Below are positions 1 through 11,124 of a DNA stretch of 47,684 nt, one piece after another. Positions within the stretch are counted from its first letter, which is position 1; every line of letters starts with the position of its first letter. Origin of the DNA: Pseudomonas syringae pv. cilantro (GTDB lineage: Bacteria > Pseudomonadota > Gammaproteobacteria > Pseudomonadales > Pseudomonadaceae); assembly GCF_001293775.1 (NCBI RefSeq), contig NZ_LGLN01000065.1, positions 225,262 to 272,945 of the forward strand, read 5' to 3'. A program made the translations under genes and the position numbers. The notes under the pieces are model-generated. The model was not told the origin of the DNA. It made no database searches and saw only the letters and a program-made list of their open reading frames with translations.

Positions 1-161
1 TGGACCACACGGTTTATGACACGGCCTCGATCCTGCGCCTGATCACCCGCGTCCATGGCCTGGAGAAACTCGACGGCCTGAAGCGCCGCGACGACGCCAT
101 GATCGCGCGCGGCCAGGCACCGATGGGCGACCTGACCAACGCGCTGCACTTCCCAGCCTGA
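1..161 (+). CDS. C-terminal end of a phosphoesterase / acid phosphatase (5' end outside window)
   Basis: The frame starting at base 3 is open from the window edge to TGA at 159-161, giving about 52 residues that begin DHTVYDTASILRLITRVHG and end NALHFPA. The 'YDTASILRLI..RHGLE' pattern resembles the C-terminus of the PF04185 phosphoesterase family (phospholipase C and AcpA-type acid phosphatases), where a DTTSIxRFI motif lies near the active site. The catalytic N-terminal part is outside the window, so enzyme class and substrate cannot be verified. The gene converges on the mechanosensitive channel gene with only 9 bp between the two stop codons. The family assignment is from motif recognition alone. 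Confidence 0.5.
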   Translation, partial: DHTVYDTASILRLITRVHGLEKLDGLKRRDDAMIARGQAPMGDLTNALHFPA

Positions 162-170
162 TAACACTGC

Positions 171-1295
171 TTACGCGTTGGCGTCGGCAGCTTCCAGCGC
201 GGTGTGCCGTGAGGTTTTCACGGGGGGCAAGGACGCCACGTACACCGTGCGCGACGGGAATGCGAAACGCACATCCATCTCGGCAAAGGCTTCCATGATT
301 GCCAGGTTGATTGCCTGCTGCACATCCATATAAACGTTGTAGCTGGGGTCGAGAACGATGAAGACGGTCTCGAACTCCAGCGACGTCTCGCCAAAGCCAC
401 GGAAATGCGAACGGTCGAAGCGCGCCAGTTTCTGCGCATTGATGATCTGCTCGACTTTCTTCGGCACTTCCCGTACCTGATCGACCGAGCAGTCGTATGT
501 CAGCCTGAAGTCGAAAACAATGCGCCGCTCTTGCAGGCGTTTGTAGTTCTGAATGGTGTTGCTGATCATGTCCGCGTTGGCCATCACAATCTGCTCGCCG
601 CCCAAGCTGCGAATGCGAGTAGTCTTCAGACCGATATGCTCCACAGTGCCCGCCAGCTCGCCGACGACAATGAAATCGCCGATCTCGAACGGCTTGTCCA
701 CCGCAATCGACAACGACGCGAACACATCGCCAAGAATGTTCTGCACGGCCAGCGCCACCGCGATGCCGCCCACGCCGAGGCTGGCGACGAACGCCGTGAT
801 GTTGACCCCGACGTTCGACAGCATGGCCATGACCACGGTGGCCCACAGCAACACCTTTGCCCCCCACAGACTCAACGTCGCGAGGGCACTGCCCTGAAAC
901 GTCCCGCTGGTGTTGTGACGAACGAAGTAGCGTTGCAGCGCCAGCGCAATCGCCCGGTTCGCCCACAACCCGACCTGCAAGGCTGCGACCACGAACCACA
1001 GGCTGCTGACCCGCCCAAGCCAACGCTCGGGCAGATCGAGCATGCCGACCCCGATCAAAATCGATGCCAGCAGCAACAAGGCGTTACTGGTGCCCGACAA
1101 CACCTGCACCACGATATAGCTCATGTGCGTACTCGGCGCAGCGGGTCGTGCACGCATCTTTCTCAGCACAAAGCCAATGACACCCCGCACCAGCACAAAG
1201 CTGATGGTCGAAGCAAAGACAGCGAGTAGCCAGTTAGCGAGCGAAATGCCCAGAAATTGCGAGTCTGTGAAAAATCTGATGATGTCCTGTTCCAT
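171..1295 (-). CDS. MscS-family mechanosensitive ion channel
   Basis: This is a 374-residue inner-membrane protein of the small-conductance mechanosensitive channel family, which opens under membrane tension to release solutes on osmotic downshock. Hydrophobic segments lie at about residues 16-40, 65-86, 98-118 and 140-160. They are followed by the Gly/Ala-rich pore helix (about 165-195, with VASLGVGGIAVALAVQN) and the beta domain containing DKPFEIGDFIVV and TTRIRSLGGE. It is longer than minimal E. coli MscS (286 residues) because of one or two extra N-terminal helices. The ATG start has a GGAG about 11 bases upstream. Its 3' end nearly abuts the convergent phosphoesterase gene. The exact channel subtype is not resolved. 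Confidence 0.9.
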   Translation of the reverse strand: MEQDIIRFFTDSQFLGISLANWLLAVFASTISFVLVRGVIGFVLRKMRARPAAPSTHMSYIVVQVLSGTSNALLLLASILIGVGMLDLPERWLGRVSSLWFVVAALQVGLWANRAIALALQRYFVRHNTSGTFQGSALATLSLWGAKVLLWATVVMAMLSNVGVNITAFVASLGVGGIAVALAVQNILGDVFASLSIAVDKPFEIGDFIVVGELAGTVEHIGLKTTRIRSLGGEQIVMANADMISNTIQNYKRLQERRIVFDFRLTYDCSVDQVREVPKKVEQIINAQKLARFDRSHFRGFGETSLEFETVFIVLDPSYNVYMDVQQAINLAIMEAFAEMDVRFAFPSRTVYVASLPPVKTSRHTALEAADANA

Positions 1296-1535
1296 CCGGC
1301 CCCCGGCTCCAATGCTGCGAGACGCCTGACCGAAAAGCCTGTGACACCCGCAGCGACCTGAATTGCCCCTTGCCGTAAAACGGTTTCAAGCGACGCGTAA
1401 GGGGATTAGGTGGTGTGTGGGGGTGAGGGTTCAGTTTGATTTGGGCAGCAGGAAACACGGCACTGGACTGAGCGCTTGAAAGTGGGGGATATATGATGAT
1501 GCTACGTCGAGGACCGACTGAAGGTTCGTTAAGGT

Positions 1536-1645
1536 GGTGCCCCCACCAGCCACACCCCGGCACACAATGTTCCCGCTGTGGCTGCTTCCTTCCGGATCTG
1601 ACCAGGTTCACGGGTAATCGTTGCGGGGGGACCGATGGGGTCACC
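1536..1645 (-). ncRNA. ffs: 4.5S RNA, signal recognition particle RNA
   Basis: On the minus strand the universally conserved SRP RNA domain IV core (GGTCAGATCCGGAAGGAAGC followed by AGCC) lies at 1580-1603. The preceding CCCCCGCAACG matches E. coli 4.5S RNA. The two ends pair: GGTGACCCC (from 1645) with GGGGGCACC (ending at 1536), closing the long hairpin at about 110 nt. The RNA binds Ffh and directs co-translational membrane targeting. The 5' and 3' ends are set by this pairing and could be off by a few bases. Short open frames over this stretch are not genes. Confidence 0.93.
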
Positions 1646-1653
1646 ATAACGAC

Positions 1654-1670
1654 GCTCGCCAGTGGCGAGC
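1654..1670 (-). other. Hairpin in the predicted 5' leader of the 4.5S RNA precursor
   Basis: GCTCGCC-ACT-GGCGAGC is a perfect 7-bp stem with a 3-nt loop. It lies between the predicted transcription start (about 1670) and the mature 5' end (about 1645). In E. coli the ffs precursor carries a short 5' leader removed by RNase P; a structured leader here would fit, but this is inference. Confidence 0.4.
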
Positions 1671-1676
1671 CGCGCC

Positions 1677-1704
1677 ATTGTACCGGTCTTGCGCGAGTTT
1701 ACAA
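1677..1704 (-). promoter_or_regulatory. Predicted sigma-70 promoter of ffs
   Basis: On the minus strand a -35-like TTGTAA (1699-1704) and a -10 TACAAT (1677-1682) are separated by 16 bp. The sequence after the -10 is GC-rich (GGCGCGG), like the discriminators of stable-RNA promoters under stringent control. The predicted start is about 25 nt upstream of the mature 4.5S 5' end. Confidence 0.5.
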
Positions 1705-1862
1705 CCGTTGCCCCGGATAAAAATTTCGATAGGGCTCAAGCACTTGTGTGCAGGGCCTGAAACGGGAGTCGACGTTCGCCGGTGGCGCGGCAATTCCTCG
1801 AAACACCCGGCGCTGATCAGGTACCCTGCCCGCCTCAACAATCATCAGCCAGCAGGTTGCTC

Positions 1863-2408
1863 ATGCAGACTCGATTGGTCGGCTACGAAGACCTTACCCA
1901 CACCCAGCGCCAGCAACTGGACCAACTGGAGGTCACGCGGGAACAGACGCAGTTCTCCGGCGACATCTATACGGCGCTCAATACCCTTCTGGTCAACCCC
2001 AGTCCGAACGTGCGGGGCTTTGTGTTTCTGACGGATGAGAAACCGGTGGGGTTTTTCCTGCTCAAACGGGGTGACTGCCTGCCACACTGGGTTCAGGAAG
2101 ACCTGACTGCCACGCTGCATGCGTTGCAAATCGACCAACGCGAGCAGGGCAAAGGGCTGGGCAAAGCGACCCTTCAAGCACTACCCGCTGCGCTCAAGCG
2201 TAAATGGCCGGACATCCAGCAATTGATGCTGTCAGTGGACGCCGACAACAGCGCAGCCATCGGGCTTTATGTGGGTCAGGGTTGGGTAGATACCGGTGAG
2301 GCGTATCGCGGCCGGATCGGTTTTGAACGCAGGCTGACGCTGAAGCTCTGGCACCGCGTGCAAACAAGCGCCCGACCGCCGTCGATCAGGCGCTACGTCC
2401 ATTACTGA
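1863..2408 (+). CDS. GNAT-family N-acetyltransferase
   Basis: This 181-residue protein is a predicted acetyl-CoA-dependent N-acyltransferase of the Gcn5-related fold. The acetyl-CoA binding motif A appears as QREQGKGLGKATLQALP near residue 100. It is followed by a motif B-like segment (DADNSAAIGLYVGQGW) in which a conserved Asn/Ala-rich helix leads to the Tyr general-acid region. I start at the ATG at 1863 rather than the in-frame upstream ATG at 1782, because the family domain begins there (QTRLVGYEDL) and the upstream codons fall in noncoding-looking sequence. The gene converges on the metallopeptidase-like gene with a 7-bp overlap of 3' ends. The substrate is unknown. Confidence 0.85.
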   Translation: MQTRLVGYEDLTHTQRQQLDQLEVTREQTQFSGDIYTALNTLLVNPSPNVRGFVFLTDEKPVGFFLLKRGDCLPHWVQEDLTATLHALQIDQREQGKGLGKATLQALPAALKRKWPDIQQLMLSVDADNSAAIGLYVGQGWVDTGEAYRGRIGFERRLTLKLWHRVQTSARPPSIRRYVHY

Positions 2409-3568
2409 GCCTGCAAGACCTCGTCAGCCTTGCCGCCTGCATCCTGAATCACCAGATGGATGAAGTGCAGCTTGGCAATCACTGCAGGTGGCAGCACGAA
2501 CGGATAGAAATCCGGCTGGCCCATGCTGCGTGACAGTTCGTTGAGCATGCTGGCCAGCTCGATCCAGGCGTTGACGAAGGACAGGAAAGCCGGCCCGCCG
2601 GGATGCTGTGGATCGTAAAGAACATCCAGCGGGAATGGCTGATAGTCGAGCTCCATGTCGCGGGCGCTCATGCCAAAACCCAGCGCGGTATCGACCGCAT
2701 CCATCATGTGCAGGTAGTGAGCCCAGGTCTCGGCCCAGTCTTCCCACGGGTGCATGGTGGCATACGCGCTGACGAAGCTTTCCTGCCAGTTGTCGGGAGC
2801 GCCGTTCTTGTAGTGGTGATCGAGCGCATCGGCGTAGCTGGCACGCTCGTCGCCGAACAGGTTGCGATAGCCGTCCTGCCAGCGGGTATCGGCAATCAAC
2901 CGATCCCAATAGTAGTGGCCGACTTCATGGCGGAAGTGGCCGAGCAAGGTGCGATAGGGTTCGTGCATCTGCACACGCATTGCTTCGCGGTGCGCATCGT
3001 CGGCTTCTTCGATGTTCAGAGTGATGAGGCCGTTGGCGTGGCCGGTGGTCGGCAGCTTGCCTTCCAGATCGACGCCGACAAAATCGAAAGCCAGGCCAGT
3101 CTCTTCGTCAACGGTCTTGGGAATGACCTGCAGCCCGAGGGAGATCAGTTGTGCAACCAGACGACGCTTGGCCGTTTCGACCTTGCGCCAGCGCTCGCCG
3201 TTTTCGGCAATCGACAGGTCGGGAATGGTGCGATTCAGGCTGCACGCGACGCAGAACTCACCCGCGTTGTGCTCCGGGAACAGCCAGTTGCAGGCCGCAG
3301 GTGTGTCGAGGTTGGCGCAACGTCGATACAGCCCTGCGCCCGGCTCGTCACTAAGGCGCCAGGTGGTAAGCTCCGGACCCGCTTCGAGTGTCGCGACCCG
3401 CCCCTGCTCTGGCAGGTAGCCCAGCGCTGCCGCACAGGCAAGGCATTGGGAATTGGGGAAAAACACCGACTGGCCGCAGGTGCACTGCCAGACCTTGCTG
3501 TTACGTTTGGTTTCGCCGCCAAATGGGGCGGTAATGCGTGAACTCAATTGCTCGAAAAAGCGATACAT
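2402..3568 (-). CDS. Putative zinc-binding metallopeptidase (DUF2248-type)
   Basis: This 388-residue protein has an N-terminal zinc-ribbon-like part with Cys29, Cys31, Cys42 and Cys45. A second Cys group follows (Cys84, Cys93, Cys106, Cys109). A zincin-type active-site motif HEVGH sits at residues 214-218 within GHFRHEVGHYYWDRLI. The layout matches the bacterial 'putative zinc-binding peptidase' family. Substrate and physiological role are not established, to my knowledge. I choose the ATG at 3568 because GGGAG lies 6-7 bases upstream; the in-frame start at 3592 has no comparable site and would add 8 residues. No signal peptide is seen, so it is probably cytoplasmic. Confidence 0.8.
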   Translation of the reverse strand: MYRFFEQLSSRITAPFGGETKRNSKVWQCTCGQSVFFPNSQCLACAAALGYLPEQGRVATLEAGPELTTWRLSDEPGAGLYRRCANLDTPAACNWLFPEHNAGEFCVACSLNRTIPDLSIAENGERWRKVETAKRRLVAQLISLGLQVIPKTVDEETGLAFDFVGVDLEGKLPTTGHANGLITLNIEEADDAHREAMRVQMHEPYRTLLGHFRHEVGHYYWDRLIADTRWQDGYRNLFGDERASYADALDHHYKNGAPDNWQESFVSAYATMHPWEDWAETWAHYLHMMDAVDTALGFGMSARDMELDYQPFPLDVLYDPQHPGGPAFLSFVNAWIELASMLNELSRSMGQPDFYPFVLPPAVIAKLHFIHLVIQDAGGKADEVLQAQ

Positions 3569-3770
3569 GGTGATCTCCCGTTGACCTTGCATGGACTAGA
3601 TCATACCGAAGGTTAAGGGGTTCAAAATATTATCGGGCGGCATGCGCGGACTGGGTTGACGGCGATTTCATGGGCTAAAACGGTGCGTTGCACGACAGTT
3701 GAGATCATCGTTCCAACGCTCCAGCGCTCAGCGTTATACAAAAGTCTGCTGTAGATTCTGGCCGAAGGCC

Positions 3771-3876
3771 GTGGGAGCGAATCGGCCGACGCTTCGCTTG
3801 TTCGCGAATGCGGTAGTTCAGACGATACATGTTCGGTGACTTTACCGGCCCTTTCGCGGACAAGTCCGCTCCCACG
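3771..3876 (+). repeat. REPIN: pair of inverted REP sequences
   Basis: The stretch opens with GTGGGAGCGAATCGGC and closes with CGCGGACAAGTCCGCTCCCAC. These are two inverted REP palindromes enclosing a spacer with ACATGTTCGG and TTACCGGCCCTTTCGCG. The same spacer words recur at 18347-18451 and 22671-22760, so this is one dispersed family. The 5' flank (ATTCTGGCCGAAGGCC) is also shared. The rest of the 3593-4018 gap contains no gene I can support. Confidence 0.8.
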
Positions 3877-4018
3877 CGTGCGGGCAAAAGCCAGAAAGCC
3901 GCGCTCAAGGGCTCTTCAGGATTTGTGTATAACGAAGAGCGCTCCAGCTTACGAATGCCTTGGGTGAAATTTTCGTGCCTATACCATGCGCTCAGCGGTG
4001 ATACACCACCGGCCTTGC

Positions 4019-6394
<2,376 letters not shown>

Positions 6395-6402
6395 TCAAAA
6401 AG

Positions 6403-6424
6403 CAAAAAAGCAGCCGAGGCTGCT
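6403..6424 (-). terminator. Intrinsic terminator-like hairpin between zipA and ligA
   Basis: Read on the minus strand, AGCAGC-CTCG-GCTGCT forms a 6-bp stem with a tetraloop, followed directly by a T run and then GCTTTTTGAGAG. It lies downstream of zipA and about 20 bp before the ligA start, overlapping where the ligA leader would be. It may act as a partial terminator limiting zipA-to-ligA readthrough. Confidence 0.6.
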
Positions 6425-6513
6425 CATCTGTTGGTTCTGTTCTGCTGCGTTCCGGCTCCCCTTGAAAGCGCGCCAGAGCGCGATTTCAGTCAGGGAGCGG
6501 CGCAAGAAAGCGC

Positions 6514-7380
6514 TTATCCGCGACGCTGGGTCAGCGCACGGCGCTCGAATTCAACGATGCGCTGGCGATAGTGCTCAATGGTCTGCGCGGTCATGACACT
6601 GCGCTGGTCATCTTTCAGTTCGCCATCCAGCTCGTGAGCCAGCTTGCGTGCTGCGGCAACCATCACATCAAATGCCTGCTTCGGATGACGCGGACCTGGC
6701 AAGCCGAGGAAGAAGCTCACGGCACGGGTGCTGAAATGATCGATATCGTCGAGATCGAACACGCCAGGCTTGACGGCGTTAGCCATCGAGAACAGCACTT
6801 CGCCATTGCCTGCCATGCTCTCGTGACGATGGAAGATGTCCATTTCGCCGAAACGCAGGCCGCTTTCCAGAATGTTCTGCAACAGCGCCGGACCCTTGAA
6901 GCCGCCTTCGCTGCGCGAGATCACGCTGATAACCAGCACTTCTTCGACCGGAGGCAGATCCTTGTCTTCGGTAATGCGCTGGGCCGGTTTGTCGTCCGGA
7001 AAATCATCGTCACGCCCCGTAAACAGGCTCGGACCGTCGATGTCCAGATTCAGGTCGCCCTGCTGCGGTTCATCCTTGCGCTTCTTGTCGCTGCCACCAC
7101 GTTTTTCGCTGCCGCGCTTGTTGTCACGCGGGCTGGCGCTCATCGACGGCAGGTCGTGCTCGTCCAGTTGCGGCTCTTTGTGAGTATCCAGCACACGGGG
7201 CGGCCCCAGCACCTCGGCCGAGGTTGGCTCTTCTTCCTCGGGAAGGTTGGAAAAGCTTCGATCCAGCCTGAATTTCAATTTACCTTTGCTGCCGCGCATA
7301 CGGCGCCAGCCATCAAAGAGAATACCGGCGATGACTATTATGCCGATGACGATCAGCCACTCGCGCAGACCGATTTCCAT
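6514..7380 (-). CDS. zipA: Cell division protein ZipA
   Basis: This 288-residue inner-membrane division protein tethers FtsZ polymers to the membrane. The N-terminus has the typical short periplasmic start and a single transmembrane helix (about residues 5-22: [20 protein letters not shown]). A basic stretch ([10 protein letters not shown]) and a charged, Pro/Asp-rich linker (about 40-145) follow. The C-terminal FtsZ-binding domain covers about 146-285 and includes [19 protein letters not shown] and a segment with [12 protein letters not shown]. It lies between smc and ligA. A 250-bp spacer separates it from smc and may hold its own promoter, but I cannot define one. Confidence 0.97.
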   Translation of the reverse strand: MEIGLREWLIVIGIIVIAGILFDGWRRMRGSKGKLKFRLDRSFSNLPEEEEPTSAEVLGPPRVLDTHKEPQLDEHDLPSMSASPRDNKRGSEKRGGSDKKRKDEPQQGDLNLDIDGPSLFTGRDDDFPDDKPAQRITEDKDLPPVEEVLVISVISRSEGGFKGPALLQNILESGLRFGEMDIFHRHESMAGNGEVLFSMANAVKPGVFDLDDIDHFSTRAVSFFLGLPGPRHPKQAFDVMVAAARKLAHELDGELKDDQRSVMTAQTIEHYRQRIVEFERRALTQRRG

Positions 7381-7631
7381 GTAATCCAGTGCCTCTAATG
7401 AAGAAATCTGAAAATAAGGGCCTAAACCCCTTTAAAACGTGGTGCCAAGTCTATGTTCTGACTGGCATTTTGCCCACGCTAAAATAAAAAAGTGGCCACT
7501 AAACTAGCACGACCAAAGGCAACTTTACACCGTCTGTTACGTCTCTTTGCTACCCGAAGTGCCATCTGGCGCACAACCGTGACATTTTCCGGCTTTTTCA
7601 AGCAGTTTTCGCCGCGCTTGTCGACATTCGC

Positions 7632-10600
7632 TCAGGCATCCACCAGCGCCATGGCCTCTTCCACATCCACGGCCACGAGCCGCGAACAACCGGGCTCGTG
7701 CATCGTCACCCCCATCAGTTGATCAGCCATTTCCATGGCGATCTTGTTGTGAGTGATGTAGATGAACTGCACCGTTTGTGACATTTCTTTCACCAAACGC
7801 GCATAACGGCCAACGTTGGCATCATCCAGCGGCGCATCCACCTCATCGAGCATGCAGAACGGCGCAGGATTGAGCTTGAAAATGGCAAAAACCAGCGCCA
7901 GTGCAGTCAGAGCTTTCTCCCCACCGGACAGCAAGTGGATGGTGCTGTTCTTCTTGCCGGGGGGGCGCGCCATGATTGTCACCCCTGTATCGAGTAGATC
8001 TTCGCCCGTCAGTTCCAAATAAGCAGAGCCTCCACCGAAAACTTTCGGAAAAAGTGCCTGAATTCCGCTATTTATCTGATCGAAGGTATCTTTGAAGCGG
8101 TTTCGGGTTTCCTTGTCGATCTTGCGGATCACGTTCTCCAGGGTATCGAGCGCTTCCACAAGGTCGGCATCCTGCGCGTCCAGATAACGTTTGCGCTCGG
8201 ACTGCTGCTGGTATTCGTCGATGGCCGCAAGGTTGATCGCGCCCAGACGCTGAATACGCCCGGCGATGCTTTCCAGTTGCTGCTCAGCAGCCTGCTCGCT
8301 GGCCTCCGGGGTCAGCGTGGCGAGCACGCCGTGCAAGTCGTAGCCGTCTTCCTGCAACTGATCCTGCAAGGCGGTGCGGCGTACGGTCAGCGACTGCCAT
8401 TCCAGTCGTTGCTGTTCCAGTTGGCCGCGCAGCAGTTGCGCTTGCTGCTCAGCCTGGGTGCGGCGCTTCTCTGCCTCGCGCAGCTCGCGGTCGGCGTCTT
8501 CCAGCGCGTTCTTGGCGATGCGCATTTCGTCGTCAACCACCATGCGCCGCTCCAGCAGCTCTTCCAGCTTGAGGCGCAGCTCTTCGAGCGGTGCCTCGCC
8601 CTCCTCCAGATTCAGGCTGAGCTGTTCGCGTTTTTCCGTCAGCCTTTCGGACTGCATGCGCAGGCGCTCCAGCGCCTGACGTGTCGAATCGTATTGCGCC
8701 TTGATCGAGCCCAGGCGCACCGCCAGTTGATGGCTGTGGTCCTTGTGCTGACGGGCATCCTGGCGTATCCGGTCCAGACGCTCGCGCAACGAGTCGCGCT
8801 GCGCCTGCAGCACTTCGCGCTGCTCGGTGTCTTGCGCCATGGCGTCAAGCGCGTCCTGCAACTGCAGGCGCGACTCGCCGAGCTGTTCGTGCTCGGCGGC
8901 ACGCTGTTCGGCCAGTTCGGCCAGCTCTTCATCCAGACGCGTGCGGCGCAGGGTCAACTGCTCGACCTTCACCTTCGCCGCCGACAATTGCGCCTTGAGC
9001 TCGCTTTGCTGACGGGTTTCGTCCTGCACCCGACGGCGCAGTTGCTCGCGGGCTTCTTCCTGCTGCGACTGTTGCTCGCGCAGGCTCAGCAACTGTTCTT
9101 CCAGCGTTGCCAGGGTCGCTTCGCGCTCGTCGCGCTCCAGCCCCAGCCGCTGCAATTCCTGGCCACGCGCCAACACGCCGCTCTGTGCTTCGCTGGCGCG
9201 CCTGACCCGTAAAAAATGCCGACCGACCCAATAGCCATCACGGCTGATCAGACTTTGCCCGGCGCTCAGTTGCGTGCGCCGCGCCAACGCTTCGTCGAGG
9301 TTCTCGACCGGAAACACCTGACCCAGCCAGGCCGACAGATCGACCGTGCTTTCGACCTTTTCCAGCAAGCTGCCCGGCACGCGTACCGTGTCAGCACCGG
9401 CGCTCAGCAAACGCAGATCGCCCTGCTGGAAGCCGGCCAGGTCCAGCCCGTCAAGGTCATCGACCAGCACCGCCTGCAAATCGGCCCCCAAAACCGTTTC
9501 CACCGCCAGTTCCCAGCCAGCCTCGACACTCAGCCCTTCGGCCAGACGCGGGCGCTCGGTCAGGTGCTGATCGCGCAGCCATTCGGCGGTGCCGGTATCC
9601 GGATCGAGTGCCGCCTGTTGCAGGGCCTCCAGCGAAGCCAGTCGGCCATTGAGCCGCTGCAACTCGCCTTGCGCCTGCTGTTGCGCCTGACTGGCGTTTT
9701 GCAGCGCCTCGCGCAATTGTTCCAGACGCTCGACCGCCTGCTCCTCGCCCATGTGCAGCTCTTCAAGGGTCAGGTCGCGGGTGGCAAGGTCTTCACTCAG
9801 TTCAAGAATGGCCGCGTCTTCCGGGTCGGCCGCCAGCAACTGCCGCTCCTCGGCCAGGCGGCGCTGACGCTCGGCCAGTCGCTCGATGCTCTGTTCGAGT
9901 TGCTGAATGCGCGATTGCTGAACTTGCGCCTGGCGCTGCGGCTCGGCGGATTGCTGATTGAAGGAGTCCCACTGTTCCTGCCAGCCCTGCATGGCGGCTT
10001 CGGCGTCTTCCAGCGCGATGGCTGATTCTTCGGCGGCGGCACTGGTCATTTCCTGCTCGGGCTCGAGCATTTCCAGCTCCTCGCCGAGGGTCGCGAGCAA
10101 GGTGGTGTCGTGGCCCAGGTGCGATTCGGTTTCCAGGCGGGCGCGCTCGGCTTCGCGCAGATCGTCCTGCAACTGACGCAGGCGTTGCTGGCCGTGCTGG
10201 ATGCTCTGCTCGACGCGGGCAATGTCGCCGCCGACCGAATAGAAGCGCCCCTGCACCAGATTGAAACGTTCGGACAAATCATGATGCCCGTCGCGCAGCC
10301 GCTCGATACTGGCATCGGCGCTGCGCTGATCGGCCACCAACGCTTCGAAGCCGACTTCCTGATTGCCGATCACCGCCTCTCGCTGACCGACTTGCTCGTT
10401 CAGCGCCTGCCAGCGCAAGGCCGACAGTTGCGCCTTGAGCTGACGCTCCTCGGCCTTGTATTCCTGATACTTCTCGGCCGCCTGAGCCTGGCGGTGCAGG
10501 CGCTCCAGCTGGCGCTCCAGCTCTTCGCGAAGGTCGGTCAGGCGCGCCAGGTTTTCGTGGGTGCGGCGGATGCGGTTTTCAGTCTCCCGGCGTCGCTCCT

Positions 10601-11120
10601 TGTACTTGGAGATTCCGGCGGCCTCTTCGATGAAGTTACGCAGATCCTCAGGCTTGGCTTCGATCAGCTTGGAGATCATGCCCTGCTCGATGATCGAGTA
10701 GCTGCGCGGGCCCAGGCCGGTGCCGAGGAAGATGTCGGTAATGTCGCGGCGACGGCATTTGGTGCCGTTTAGGTAATAGCTGTTCTGGCTATCGCGCGTC
10801 ACTTTGCGGCGAATCGAAATTTCCGCGTAGGCCGCGTACTCGCCCACCAGCGTGCCGTCGGAATTGTCGAACACCAGCTCGATGCTCGCCTGGCTGACCG
10901 GCTTGCGGCTGGTCGAGCCATTGAAGATGACGTCGGTCATCGACTCGCCACGCAGGTTCTTGGCCGAGCTCTCGCCCATGACCCAGCGCACGGCGTCGAT
11001 GATGTTGGATTTGCCGCACCCGTTAGGGCCGACGACAGCCGCCATGTTGCTGGGGAAGTTCACCGTGGTGGGGTCGACGAAAGATTTGAACCCCGCCAGC
11101 TTGATGCACTTCAGGCGCAT
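7632..11120 (-). CDS. smc: Chromosome partition protein Smc
   Basis: This 1162-residue ATPase is the core of the bacterial condensin that compacts and segregates the chromosome. The N-terminal half of the ATPase head carries Walker A GPNGCGKSN (residues 31-39). Two long Gln/Glu/Arg-rich coiled coils flank a hinge at roughly residues 500-650. The C-terminal head has the ABC signature LSGGEKALTALALVFA and Walker B FCMLDEVDAPLDD. Length and motif order are those of full-length SMC. No ScpA or ScpB gene is in the window. The start codon lies 4 bp after the stop of the upstream GntR gene, with GAG about 7 bases before the ATG, which suggests translational coupling. Confidence 0.98.
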   Translation of the reverse strand: MRLKCIKLAGFKSFVDPTTVNFPSNMAAVVGPNGCGKSNIIDAVRWVMGESSAKNLRGESMTDVIFNGSTSRKPVSQASIELVFDNSDGTLVGEYAAYAEISIRRKVTRDSQNSYYLNGTKCRRRDITDIFLGTGLGPRSYSIIEQGMISKLIEAKPEDLRNFIEEAAGISKYKERRRETENRIRRTHENLARLTDLREELERQLERLHRQAQAAEKYQEYKAEERQLKAQLSALRWQALNEQVGQREAVIGNQEVGFEALVADQRSADASIERLRDGHHDLSERFNLVQGRFYSVGGDIARVEQSIQHGQQRLRQLQDDLREAERARLETESHLGHDTTLLATLGEELEMLEPEQEMTSAAAEESAIALEDAEAAMQGWQEQWDSFNQQSAEPQRQAQVQQSRIQQLEQSIERLAERQRRLAEERQLLAADPEDAAILELSEDLATRDLTLEELHMGEEQAVERLEQLREALQNASQAQQQAQGELQRLNGRLASLEALQQAALDPDTGTAEWLRDQHLTERPRLAEGLSVEAGWELAVETVLGADLQAVLVDDLDGLDLAGFQQGDLRLLSAGADTVRVPGSLLEKVESTVDLSAWLGQVFPVENLDEALARRTQLSAGQSLISRDGYWVGRHFLRVRRASEAQSGVLARGQELQRLGLERDEREATLATLEEQLLSLREQQSQQEEAREQLRRRVQDETRQQSELKAQLSAAKVKVEQLTLRRTRLDEELAELAEQRAAEHEQLGESRLQLQDALDAMAQDTEQREVLQAQRDSLRERLDRIRQDARQHKDHSHQLAVRLGSIKAQYDSTRQALERLRMQSERLTEKREQLSLNLEEGEAPLEELRLKLEELLERRMVVDDEMRIAKNALEDADRELREAEKRRTQAEQQAQLLRGQLEQQRLEWQSLTVRRTALQDQLQEDGYDLHGVLATLTPEASEQAAEQQLESIAGRIQRLGAINLAAIDEYQQQSERKRYLDAQDADLVEALDTLENVIRKIDKETRNRFKDTFDQINSGIQALFPKVFGGGSAYLELTGEDLLDTGVTIMARPPGKKNSTIHLLSGGEKALTALALVFAIFKLNPAPFCMLDEVDAPLDDANVGRYARLVKEMSQTVQFIYITHNKIAMEMADQLMGVTMHEPGCSRLVAVDVEEAMALVDA

Positions 11121-11124
11121 GGCG

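Noticed and set aside
1493..2031. Short plus-strand frames across the 4.5S RNA gene
   Set aside because: They overlap a clear structural RNA and its promoter, with no protein family resemblance.
7484..7500. AGTGGCCACT palindrome followed by T run as smc terminator
   Set aside because: The palindrome has no loop, so only a very short unstable hairpin could form.
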